Source of the DNA: Aquila chrysaetos chrysaetos
Lineage: Eukaryota; Chordata; Aves; Accipitriformes; Accipitridae
NCBI RefSeq assembly: GCF_900496995.4
Contig: NC_044005.1
Coordinates: 32,427,363-32,491,362 of the forward strand
DNA length: 64,000 nucleotides
Direction: 5' to 3'
The position numbers and the translations under genes are program-made. Position 1 is the first letter of the stretch, and each line of letters starts with the position of its first letter. Below are positions 13,511 to 23,501 of the stretch, piece by piece. The notes under the pieces were generated by a model. It saw only the letters and a program-made list of their open reading frames with translations. It made no database searches and was not told the DNA's origin.

Positions 13511-15349
13511 ATTAAAAAATACATCAAAATGTCAGCCTTCTGCGGCCCTGGGAGGGGATGGCTGGAAACCAGACGATTTAACAGAGAGGCCGGGGCGATT
13601 CCTTTTGAACTGATTAAATCACTAAGCCAAAAAGCAACTTCAAATACCGCCTGCTTTGGAGCACTCCGATTTTTGAATGCCGAGCTTCTTACTTTTATTT
13701 TGTCCTTTAGTATATCGATTCCTGATTTCTATATGCAGGTTGCCTCCGATTCTTAAATTCCATCCGTGAGGAAACCCCAGGGACCACTATTGCTGGGAAG
13801 GTGTTTTACACTTACAAAGGAAGCCAAGGGCCCGGACGGCGAAGCACGCACCGGCTCCTGTTCAGCCTCTGCGGATCCGGAAAATTATTTTTCATTTGGA
13901 AAGTATCTAAACAGAATGCCCCTTTATTTAAATGAACCGACCCCGAATGCAACAAGGGATTTTAATCTGAAACGGTTTCCTAATTGCTCGAAAGGCAAGC
14001 ACGTATAAGTAATTTGTTAAACTTATTGGATTGCAATAATCCACTATCAGGTTAGCTAAGAATGGATCTGTCAAGTGTGTTTCCCAGTCTAAGCTCTTTC
14101 TTTCAAACCAATCTGGTATAATAATTAGCAGACAAAGAACCCGAAATATGTAAGCAAATACCTAAAGTTCTGCATAAATAAACATACTAATCAATAGCAA
14201 GCTACTCAACACTTGTCTTATTGATGAAAAGACAATCGATTTTGCTGTTCCAACCTGCAATCAGAGATCTGTATTTAATTATTAGTACTTTTACCTTCAC
14301 TGATTTAATAACAAAAATAGAGCTAATAAGTCCTACCCTTCCGTCTAAATGCAAATGATAGTGATGACATAACTAAAGGCAACTTACGCTTCCCAGAAAA
14401 ACAAACAACCTTGCTCAAACAGAATAAACAAGCAAACAAGAAAAGGAACATGCAATGTTGCCTTTTCTGATGAATGCTAGAGGACACTTTTCACGTTCAG
14501 AAAAGATCGGGCAAGTATATACGTGCATATATACACACATGTGTAATATACCTGTGTATATAGAGAGCTATAGAGATATAGATATAGTGGGAAAAGCTCA
14601 TTGATAAAGCAACAATGAGATTTTTATTTGCATAATTCTCATCTGTTTCCTCATAGACCCATATGAGTGTATGTATAGTACACGCTAATAAAAACACCCT
14701 TGCCATTCTGTACCACTGTGATCCTCTCCTCCAGATGCACTCGCCGTCAGAAGTGCAGTTCAGAAACCCAGAGGAGATTTACTTATCCCTAGCATGTTTT
14801 AAAGCTACCTATGAGCCGTGGCATGATAAATATTCTAAGTAATTTCGTGATGCGCTTAACCGTATCCCTCCATAGACCGCTCTAGTAATCTGTCCCAGCT
14901 TTGTTTCGTTCGGGTCTAGTGAGAAGTCTTGTCGGAGCCGTCATCCCCATTTGGAATATACTGGTGTGGGGATGCGAGTGTGTTTGGCTGTGCAAGGAGC
15001 GTAAAAAGGGGGGAAACGCAGGTTCTAGTATACCATCACCGAGATTTTTCCTCAAAAGAGCAGTCTGGTAACCGGTGAATATTACCCGTATTTAATTCTC
15101 AAAAGTATTGCAGCCTTTTGGGACATGCAGTGCTTCACAATGAGGTTGTGCTTATTTTTATGGGAATGCAACTTCTTTTTTTTCCTTTCTCCTTTTTTTA
15201 AACCATCTTCCAAGGCTGAGAAAGAATTCCTCTTTTTTTACTCTACAGCCCGACTTCAGCCAGATTTTTTGGCAGATACCTGCCTCCTCTTAGATATGAT
15301 TAATTTAAGAGACTATCTAATATTAAATACTTGCCATCAGATCATTGCT
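13511..15349. other. Non-coding interval with motif-rich unique sequence
   Basis: No gene supported. 13900-14480 is unique AT-rich sequence with homeodomain-like motifs, including the palindrome at 14027-14043. A TA/GA simple repeat lies at about 14517-14585. T-rich patches lie at 15170-15240. Confidence 0.55.
14027..14043. promoter_or_regulatory. Palindromic TGGATT-N5-AATCCA motif
   Basis: Six-base inverted arms around a 5-base spacer. The right arm reads TAATCC when extended inward, the core bound by K50 homeodomains (OTX/PITX type). Chance occurrence is possible. Confidence 0.25.
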
Positions 15350-15805
15350 GGGTGGAAAACAGGCAAGGGAGGGGGGTGGGGCGGAGAGGGGGCCTCGAGT
15401 TCTTTTCCTTCCACTGCCGACCGGTGCAGGGCGAAGACTTAACTTGGAGAGCCTCCAAGTTAACGGGGAGCTCGGCGAGGTCTCCCCCCGCGGACCGGCC
15501 GCCGCAGACCCCATCCCTCCGCCGCCGGGACGGGATAGCTGCCGTGAGCGCCGCCAGCTCCCGCAGCCGCGGACCGGGAGCGCCCCGGAGGGGAAGGGCT
15601 TCCTTCACCTCTTCCTACCTCCCTGTAAAAGATGCCCCTGCGAAATCCATTGTAAAGCGCTCTGAATTCCCCACCGCGGGTGGGGGGGGGGGGGGGGACG
15701 GACCACCAAAAACCAAGAGAGCCCGGGCTTCGTGCCGCCTTTGTAGCTGGAAATTCAGCCTCCCTGGCCAGGCGGCTCCGGGCGAGGAGAGCTTTCACCT
15801 CTCGG
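15350..15805. other. CpG island 4
   Basis: CpG-dense segment with overlapping compositional frames on both strands and a G16 run at 15682-15697. No gene is recognisable. Confidence 0.7.
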
Positions 15806-16080
15806 TCTTAGGTTAAGCAGTCCTTTGGAGCTAACTTTACAGGGATGCTTTACTCACCTTAGGGTAGGGTGACAATGGCAGGCTTTTCTCAGACTCCCTC
15901 TCGTTTAGTCTTTCCTCTCAAATCACGGATAACCCCAAATACACTTGGCGGGCTCCCTAGAGATAATTCTTTGAAACGGACTTTGCATTCATTTCCCCGA
16001 TTGAGAATAGTAAATCCGCTCGCTTTAAGTCTAATTCGCTAGCCTGATACTGTATTCTGTTACACGGTATTAAGAAGAGC

Positions 16081-16103
16081 GGGGGGGGGGGGGGGGGGGG
16101 GGG
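16081..16103. repeat. Poly(G) tract G23
   Basis: Twenty-three consecutive G, between two CpG islands. Such a run can form a G-quadruplex and is error-prone in sequencing, so its exact length may be unreliable. Confidence 0.9.
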
Positions 16104-16194
16104 AGAAGTTGCTGGTAGTTGCCTTGGTTATTTGTTTATTTTGGCCGTTTGTTCTGTTTCCTTTGTTTTTGTTTTTCGAGTTTTCGCTGGTTTC

Positions 16195-17265
16195 TTTCGC
16201 CCCAGCGGCGGGGCAGGTGGGTTTTGCGATACCGTTCCCGGACCGGAGCATCCCGGACCGGTTGGCAGGAAGAGGGCTTTAAAACGCGTTTCCCTACGGC
16301 GGCATGTGTCTCTTGGTGGCCGCCAAGGCGCAAACCCCAAGTCCGCACGGAGAAGGACGCTTCACGTTTTTCCTCCTTTCCGAAGGGGAGGGGGGAGGCG
16401 CGGACCCCAGCCCTCCCCACACAGACGCCCCTCGCCTGCACGTCGCAGTCGTACCAACCGGCAGGTGAGTGCCGGGACCGGTGAGAGAGGCCCCGACTCA
16501 CCGCCGGCTCGCAGAGAGGCGGCCGGGCTCGGCGCCCCGCGGTTCCCCCGCGCGGCCGGCCCGGGCCGCTCTCCCGCGAGGCAAGAGCGCCCCCAGCCCG
16601 CGGCACGCGCACCGTCGCCGCCCGCCCGCCAGCCCCCCGCCCGCCGGCCCGGCCCGGCCCCCGCCTCGCCTCGCCCCGCGGACACGCGTGTCCGGGCACG
16701 GCGGCTTCTGGCGCGGCTTCGGGGCGCGGGGCCGCCCGGGGTCTGGCAGCGCCGGGTGCCCGCTGTCCCGGGGAGGCGCGGGTGTGGGTGCCGCTCTCCC
16801 TACAGCGGGGCGTGGGGAGCTCCACCCTTGCCCCGCGGGACCCACGGGGCGCCCCCGGGCAGGTTTGAGCCGGGCGTAAAACGCTCCGGCGGGTTCTGTC
16901 AGAAGTTAACGCCGGCGTGTGCCGTGCGTGTGTGAGTGCACGCTTCCCGGTGCGCCGGCGCCTCGTCCTACGGTGGGAAGGAGAGAGCCGCTCGGTGCCG
17001 CTCCCCCCTGCGCTGAGGTGTCTCAGCTCACAGCATCGCGGGAAAGCGAGTTTGCCGTAGCTTAAAAAAACGAATTGTTTTCGTGAGGTCACAACTGGCA
17101 GGAGCAAGGGGGTTAAAGTCGTCCGCCGGGTGGGACACGAGCCGCTGCTCTTTCCCTCCGCCACGTCGGGACAACAAAACAAGAACAACGTCGGTCCACG
17201 GAGGCCCCGGCCCGGGGTCCTGCCCACGCACCCGCACGCCTGCCCCCCCACTCGCAAGCGTGAGC
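16195..17265. other. CpG island 5
   Basis: About 1 kb of very CpG-rich DNA, the largest island on the 3' side of FOXG1, about 5 kb beyond the end of its 3'UTR. Long frames on both strands (up to 373 codons) are Pro/Arg/Gly/Ala-rich and mutually overlapping, typical of non-coding GC-rich DNA. It could be the promoter of a non-coding RNA. Confidence 0.8.
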
Positions 17266-18234
17266 AAGCTGAGCAAATCAGGGGATTAATCTTCCGCCCC
17301 TATCCCGAGATTTCGGTTTGCCGCACGTAAATCTCCATAGATCCAGGACGCAGTCACGGAATTTGGGGAGGGGGAGGACAAAGGCAGTGCCTGGAGCTCT
17401 CCGAGGAACACGAACATTGCCCGTGATCGGGTCGGCGGTTGTAAGGGCGCGCTTGCTCCGCTGGAGCGCTCAGAGCAAAACCCGGCTCAGTTTGAGATGT
17501 ACGGCTTCTTACAAGGTCTTTCTCCGTGCTCTCCCAGAATTTTTGGCACTTAGTCTCTTTCCCGAGAATTTAGGGATATTAGCACTCTTTACACAACCCC
17601 CGAAAGGTACGAGAAGCCCGTAGCTTTTACTCTAACGGCAGGCTCAGACTTTTCAGAAATAATTCATTACGGAACCCGCCTATACCCGCCATACTAAAAT
17701 CGTCTTTCATACAGCAGAGGTGGAACAAGGAGCAAATTTCATCCCGGAATGAGTGGTGGCGGGGAATCTTGCCTAGCCCTCATAATACTTCTACGCTCAA
17801 CCGTGACCAAAAAGGCAGGGCACGCTCAGGGGTCTGCGGGAACCGCGCTCCCTCCCGTCCTGACACCAGCGGACACAAACCACGAGTGTAGCTACTTGAT
17901 TCCTGAGTGTAAAAGAGGAGTAAAATCTGCACTCACCCGGTGCCGGCGGAGGACTCCCATCCCCAAGTGCCATCGTGCGCCTTTCTTGCAGGTAGAGGCA
18001 GTTTCTCCCGGCATCTTAAAAAAGGCAAACACAACATTGCACCCGTCTGACTCTCTCTGGCGTTAGTGGCAAACAAGCAAACAAAGAGCACGTTAACAAA
18101 ACAAGCTAAAAAATCTACAGATAAACCGTGAGAACTGCTAAACCGGCGAAGAAACTTCCAACTTACCGATTGAAACGATAGAGCCCGAGGGGGAGGGGGG
18201 AGGCCGGGGGAGGAAACACTTTGAGGAAGAGACC

Positions 18235-18268
18235 AAAAAAAAAAAAAAAAAAAAAGAGAGAGAGAGAG
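18235..18268. repeat. A21 plus GA simple repeat
   Basis: A run at 18235-18255 followed directly by alternating GA. Confidence 0.9.
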
Positions 18269-19840
18269 GGGGAAAAAAAGCCTAACATTAGGCACACGCA
18301 GTTTTGGTGTAACTGGTGCTTTGAAACTGTGCTTCGGTTGCACGGGCGATCTGCTTATCAGGGGGCACGGGGAAACAGTACGTTTAGACAGAAGTCTGTC
18401 ATCTCTATTCATTCGTATCACATGGATCTGCCTGTTGGGAGAAGAAGTAGGGAAGGTTTTCTTGAAGTTCACCTACCCTTCTGGCGGGAAGGCTTGCTGG
18501 TATTGCTGGGCAGGTTTCTTCTGGAGGGTCCCATCTCTCTGGAGTAGCTGCAGTGGAGTTGAGGGCAGGTTCTCCGGTGAGGTAGGAATGTGCAGGAACT
18601 CCGCCCTCTGGGCACAGTCACACAAACCCAGCAAAACAGCCACAGCCAGCCCTAAAACCTCTAATGATCTTCACCTTCACCTCTTTCTAACCCAGTTCTC
18701 CACCACTTTTTGACCCATTTACCCAGGCACCTTCACCACGGGGCGGGAAGGGGTGGGGGGGAGAGGAGGGAGGTATTCAAAACAAGAACGTTTCAGTGCA
18801 CAAAACTGCCGAGAAGCTACTACAGACACTATTGCATGGACAGACACCTCTGCAGGGTTGTGTGTGTCTGTATGTATGTACACATATTTATTGCCATTCG
18901 TTGAATTTGTAGTCGTGTAATATGTATGCGCATATACTTTCTTTCTTGGGCGGGTGTTGTTATTCGCGATTATACAATTAAGTACATAGCAATGACTATC
19001 TACAGGCAGATTTTTTTTTTTCGTCCTAAGGGAAAATACGAACAATTAAAGAATATAGTCACTAATAAAACAGTGAGTCTTTCTCAATGTTCTTTCTTAA
19101 GCAAAACTCTGATGCGGTTCAGTCAAAACGTAACCGGAGTTCAGTGGGAGTTTTGCTTGAGTGAATAGTGAATACGTGGTGATTGAGACCTCATATTAAC
19201 ACAAGTGGTGAGGGGGTGTGTACCTGAATCATAATTTCTGACATAAATCTTAATAATCATCAGAAGAAGTTATAAAGAGCAAAATGACGTCCCGGTTAAG
19301 CTATTTTTTCAAGTACCGGATTAAAAAATTATCACTCTCCCAAACAGTAGTTTTGTGCCATTTAAGGCAAAATATATTATTGTTCACTTTCTTTTAGCCC
19401 CTTTCGTAAGAACACATTGCACGTAACGGATGCTATTTTGCTGAAACAAAAGAAAAATATTTAAAATATGCCAAAAATTGGTTGGCCAAATATCGCGTTG
19501 TGGATTCGAGTTACAGTTTATTATCTCTCAAACACGTTTGTAAAGGCAATCTTAAAATCGTAATTGGAGGTTTCTTGATAAGTAGATTTCTTCTCCTACG
19601 ATCTATGCGAGCAAAGTTAATCACCTCAAACGTCAACTAGGAATATAACAATAGCTCCTTAATTCCATAAAGACCACCCGTCCCCCATCAGAAAAACAGA
19701 AAACGCTAAAGAAATGATGCTAAGACACTGCAACATTCTAGAAACGTGCATATTTTAAAAAAAATACTAAAAGCTTAGCTTGAGGATTTGACATATAAAC
19801 CACCATGGAAACAAGTATCAGATAACAGAATTATTCCCTG

Positions 19841-19844
<4 letters not shown>

Positions 19845-19886
<42 letters not shown>
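19845..19886. repeat. Poly(A) tract A42
   Basis: The longest homopolymer in the window, 42 uninterrupted A. No recognisable SINE/LINE body or target duplication adjoins it. Confidence 0.95.
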
Positions 19887-19888
<2 letters not shown>

Positions 19889-20299
19889 ATGAAAAAAGCC
19901 TAACTAAAACCACCACCACTCATCCAGTACCGAACGAGCCTGTGCAAAGATTAGCGTAAAAGACATCCTCAGCGAACAAAAGGGTTTCTCTGGCTGGGGA
20001 GCAGGCAAAGGTAAAGGCATATTTGGGGCCTTGGCAGTCTCTCTACCATCCATGACAACTTTAGCGTGGTTTTTTTTTCCTTTACAAAGACAGTCTTATT
20101 GCTGGTAATATGTGTATGGAAACGTGAATAAATTACCAGCTCAACAACCACCCCTTCCCCCAGCGTGAGAGAAAGAGGGAAAAGTCTGTGGCACCTGAAC
20201 TGCTTAGGCAGCACTTTGCTACACTGAACCTAAAGGACACCATTGAGAGCAAGTGCTTGCTTAAACGAAGTGTGGAGAGACATACATCAGGGCTACCCT

Positions 20300-20430
20300 T
20301 TTCAGGAATTATTATGCATCACGCTTATCTAATTAATGCTTATTAGCCAACCCCAAACTCTGACATGGCGAGATTGTGCCTTCCTCCAACCTGACTTGTC
20401 TTTTTCCTCCTTTTAATACACCGTCAGTGG
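20300..20430. promoter_or_regulatory. Candidate enhancer with homeodomain/GATA/NFI-like cluster
   Basis: Unique sequence with TTATCT (GATA), CTAATTAAT (homeodomain TAATTA) and TTAGCCAA (NFI half-site-like) within about 30 bases near 20322-20352. Function is inferred only from motif density and position 2-3 kb downstream of FOXG1. Confidence 0.3.
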
Positions 20431-21129
20431 ATTTTTTTACGTTGCAAACTAGATAATACTTTGAGGATGTGCTATTGAATTTCCTACAGTATAGAACCAA
20501 TTGCAAGTGGTAAACAATAAATCATTTCCTTTGTCAGCTGCAGCAGATGCCATTCTTTTATTTTGCTTAGGCACAAGTATACAGAATGGGGTCTTGAGGC
20601 TTCAAGAGTTTAAATCGCACCTGTTTAATTTCATTATTTCCGATAAGTTTGTTGCAAAGGAGTTTTGGTTTTTAGTTTTTTGCCATCACTTCTTTTAATG
20701 ACAATAAGGTGAAGAATATGGGGGAGGGTAGGCGCTTCCAAGTGGTGGTATCATCTCTTCATCCCCAAACAAAGCAACCTTTTTCTCATAGTGATGATTA
20801 ATTTTGAATTGCAGAAGTGAGAGTGAAAGCCAAGAATATCAGAGATTTCTCTCCTTCTCCCCCACATAGTGCAGAGCTGGGTGTCCCATCTCTCATCCGT
20901 AACCTTTCACTCCTCTCTCTTTCCTGCAGATCTGCTTGCATCTGTTTATTTATTACTTATTTTTGGAAGACTTCCCCTCCCTCCCCTTATTCTTTCAGCA
21001 TGACAAATATTCTGTTTGCAAGAATTCAGATTTGCTCTTGCTTCTCTATTCACCCCCCGGCATTTTTTTTTCTCTTTTTCTTCCTCTTCTGTCTTTCTAA
21101 GATCAGCTCTTTAAAGTGTTTGCGATAAC

Positions 21130-21410
21130 ATCTCCGACCTAGAGATTATTTTTCATTGGGCCTATTGTGAGCAGCTGCCGGCTTATTGCACTGCTGCAGA
21201 GCCCCGTTTAGACTACACAAACGTAACAAATGAACAACTTGTCCTCCGCGGACTCACCGCGGGATCCAATTAGTTCCTAAACCTTTTGCACAAGTTTTCT
21301 AATTATTTTCAAGAGTTGCGGCTTTTATAAGCTTCCCTAAACTCATCAAGAAACCAATTCTTTTTAGGATTAAATGCTTCTTAAAATTAGTCGTAGCGTT
21401 GCCCCCTTAA
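21130..21410. promoter_or_regulatory. Candidate enhancer with SOX, E-box and homeodomain motifs
   Basis: Unique, low-repeat sequence with CTATTGTG (SOX-like), CAGCTG (bHLH E-box), CCAATTAG and CTAATTAT (homeodomain). These are factor classes typical of forebrain enhancers. No alignment was possible. Confidence 0.3.
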
Positions 21411-21639
21411 AACTAATGGATTGGTTCTCCGGGCAGCGGAGGATACTTACGGCCGCTGGCGCGGGTCAGTGGGCTGCAACCAGAGCGCGAAAAAAAAGCT
21501 CCATGGCAAAACTTTAAATTTAACTGCATCCACACGGGTTTGGGGTTGGTTTGGGGTTTTTTTTTTTTGGTGGGTTCCCCCCACACACACAAAAAAACGT
21601 TTAAACATCGGTATGCAAGCCCGGGCGTCACGTGACAAT

Positions 21640-21656
21640 CCCCCCCCCCCCCCCCC
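21640..21656. repeat. Poly(C) tract C17
   Basis: Seventeen consecutive C, about 30 bases after an A-rich CA repeat. Confidence 0.9.
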
Positions 21657-22348
21657 GCCCTCTGCCTCCCTGCAACGCTCTGCAACTTCACCTCAGCCTC
21701 TGCTCGCCTCCCTCCCCGGCCGGGGGGCGAGAGGGGCAGGGGAGAGAGGCTCTAGCTGAAAATCCGCCCCTGCTTTCACAATATTTAAAGCCAAAGCGTT
21801 TGCAGCATTAAAAGTATAGAAATACATACAGTAGAGAGACTTCCGGAGCAGTGCTCCTTTAAGATAAGGATTGCATTTTAGACACATATGTTTCGTAGCT
21901 TGCTAAATTGGATCAAATGATTGTACGAAAGCTAATATGTATATGTATATACACACACATACACAGTCGTAGTTAACGTGTCTCCAGTTATCATGGAGTG
22001 GAAATTTATTTCTTTCAGAAGAGTAATTCTTTGAATGCATTTCAGAGATTGCAAGAACAACACCTATCTGTGTAATAATGCACCTTGGTTTTTCCTAATG
22101 TGTGCGTATATGCTTAAATTTTATATGTATGCGTATATATGTACATTCATACGTACGCAACTTTAAGCGTCTTCGACGTATGGCAGAGTTTTTAGTAAGA
22201 CACCCTACCTCGTGCTAACAATTTTTAAGCAGACTTGATAAGAATTCTGCCCCAAAACAGACATCACAATAGTGGCCGTGGTGTTTAATTAAATACCCTG
22301 ATCTTTTACATCTGAAAATACTGCTATTAAAGACAATATGATCGAGGC

Positions 22349-22366
22349 GGGGGGGGGGGGGGGGGG
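22349..22366. repeat. Poly(G) tract G18
   Basis: Eighteen consecutive G, about 130 bases beyond the inferred FOXG1 cleavage site. Confidence 0.9.
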
Positions 22367-22509
22367 AGAAAGGATCATGTGAAAAATGGTGGACTGCTGT
22401 AATAAGCAGCGCCCTGATCTCCCTGTAATTTTAAATCCTCTGGCGTATTAATTTTAGTTAATAAAAGAGACAAAAAAACTATCAAGTATATATGAATTTA
22501 GCCTATTTT

Positions 22510-22515
22510 TTTATT
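22510..22515 (-). terminator. FOXG1: FOXG1 polyadenylation signal AATAAA
   Basis: TTTATT on the plus strand reads AATAAA in the transcript direction. It is followed within about 20-50 bases (22460-22490) by a T-rich downstream element, the usual arrangement for cleavage at about 22490-22500. Another AATAAA on this strand at 23111-23116 sits inside a T/A run and could give a shorter transcript. Confidence 0.75.
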
Positions 22516-22883
22516 TCTGTGTGTTCATAGTAAACATTTTTGTAAGTGACAAACACGGGCATATGACCACAGTATCACAATCAAGAAATTTTAAGACGAC
22601 ATTAACAATCACTCAAATTTATGCGGCATTTGCGCAACACAGGTTACATATTTGCAAGGTTTACCTATAAGTACAATAGGTATTAACATTTCACTACATT
22701 TAGAAAAAAAATAAAGGTGACCTGTTAGTGACCACATACATCAAAATATACACAACACAAACTGAAGGCAATCATTAATTTTGTCCCCTTCTGATTCATT
22801 TGAACGGGCAGTGCTGCAAACTGAAATAATGTTGCTGTTTTTTTAAATTACTCCGTACACTGAGTGCATTTTCTAAAACCCAA

Positions 22884-22891
22884 TCTTTGGT
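22884..22891 (-). promoter_or_regulatory. miR-9 seed match (8-mer) in FOXG1 3'UTR
   Basis: The transcript reads ACCAAAGA here, a full 8-mer complement to the miR-9 seed. Repression of Foxg1 by miR-9 is known in mouse cortex. Whether this site acts in this species is inference. Confidence 0.65.
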
Positions 22892-23162
22892 CTAAAAGTA
22901 AACAAGCAAACAAACAAAAAAAAAAAACACAAAAAAAAAAAAAAAAAAGAAAAGGAACCCCCCCAAAAGCGCGGTTCGGTAAAGAAAAGGATAAAATAAT
23001 AAATGGCCAAAATGTAGTTCTTGGGCACCTTTCGGTATTCAGTATTCTGCTTAAATACAAATTCTGTTTTAAGTTTTTGATAGTCTTCATAAATTTAGTG
23101 GTGGTTTTTTTTTATTTTTTTCTTTCAAGGTCTGCACCCACCGACATATCCATGATAACTTA

Positions 23163-23170
23163 TAATACTG
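23163..23170 (-). promoter_or_regulatory. miR-200b/c/429 seed match (8-mer) in FOXG1 3'UTR
   Basis: The transcript reads CAGTATTA, an 8-mer match to the miR-200b/200c/429 seed. Foxg1 has been proposed as a miR-200 family target in olfactory neurogenesis. Function here is inferred. Confidence 0.55.
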
Positions 23171-23501
23171 CAAACATGGAGAATCTGGCGGCTTTTAGTG
23201 ATAGACTTATCGTATTTGAATAAAAAATTGCAAAAGCAGTCACTATTTAGATACACATTCTACTATAATTTTGTCTTCCGAACTTCATAGTCTACAATGT
23301 AATCTCCCCACATTGCACCTTGCTGACACTCCTCACCTTGGTGGAATAATAAACAACCCTAAAGACTGAACAAACGTACAGAAAATGGGGGACTTAATAA
23401 AAAATACCTGGACTTTTTTGTTTTGCTTTTTTTTTCTTTTAATTATCATTTACAATGCAAACGTGTGTAAAATGTTCACTTACAGTCTGATCCCATGGAT
23501 G

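Larger units (their letters stand above)
17266..22489. other. Non-coding interval immediately 3' of FOXG1
   Basis: No gene supported. It holds A21 followed by GA repeats (18235-18268), A42 (19845-19886), C17 (21640-21656), G18 (22349-22366) and AT/CA-rich stretches near 21930-21970 and 22110-22160. Between these is unique AT-rich sequence with homeodomain, SOX and E-box motif clusters, two of which are listed as enhancer candidates. Confidence 0.6.
22490..23501 (-). other. FOXG1: FOXG1 3' untranslated region
   Basis: About 1 kb between the FOXG1 stop and the likely cleavage site. Much of it is unique and AT-rich. From recall, blocks around 22510-22800 resemble the end of the mammalian FOXG1 3'UTR, so long-range conservation is likely but was not aligned. 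It holds full seed matches for miR-9 and miR-200b/c. An A-rich stretch at about 22903-22950 (T-rich in the mRNA) looks like a local simple-repeat expansion. The 3' limit is inferred from the poly(A) signal. Confidence 0.8.

Noticed and set aside
16136-17257. Open frame of 373 codons on the minus strand
   Set aside because: Lies in a CpG island with comparable frames on the opposite strand; Arg/Pro/Gly/Ala-rich, no domain, explained by scarcity of stop codons in GC-rich DNA.
19845-19886. A42 as the tail of a processed pseudogene or SINE
   Set aside because: No recognisable body upstream or duplicated target site; treated as a simple repeat.
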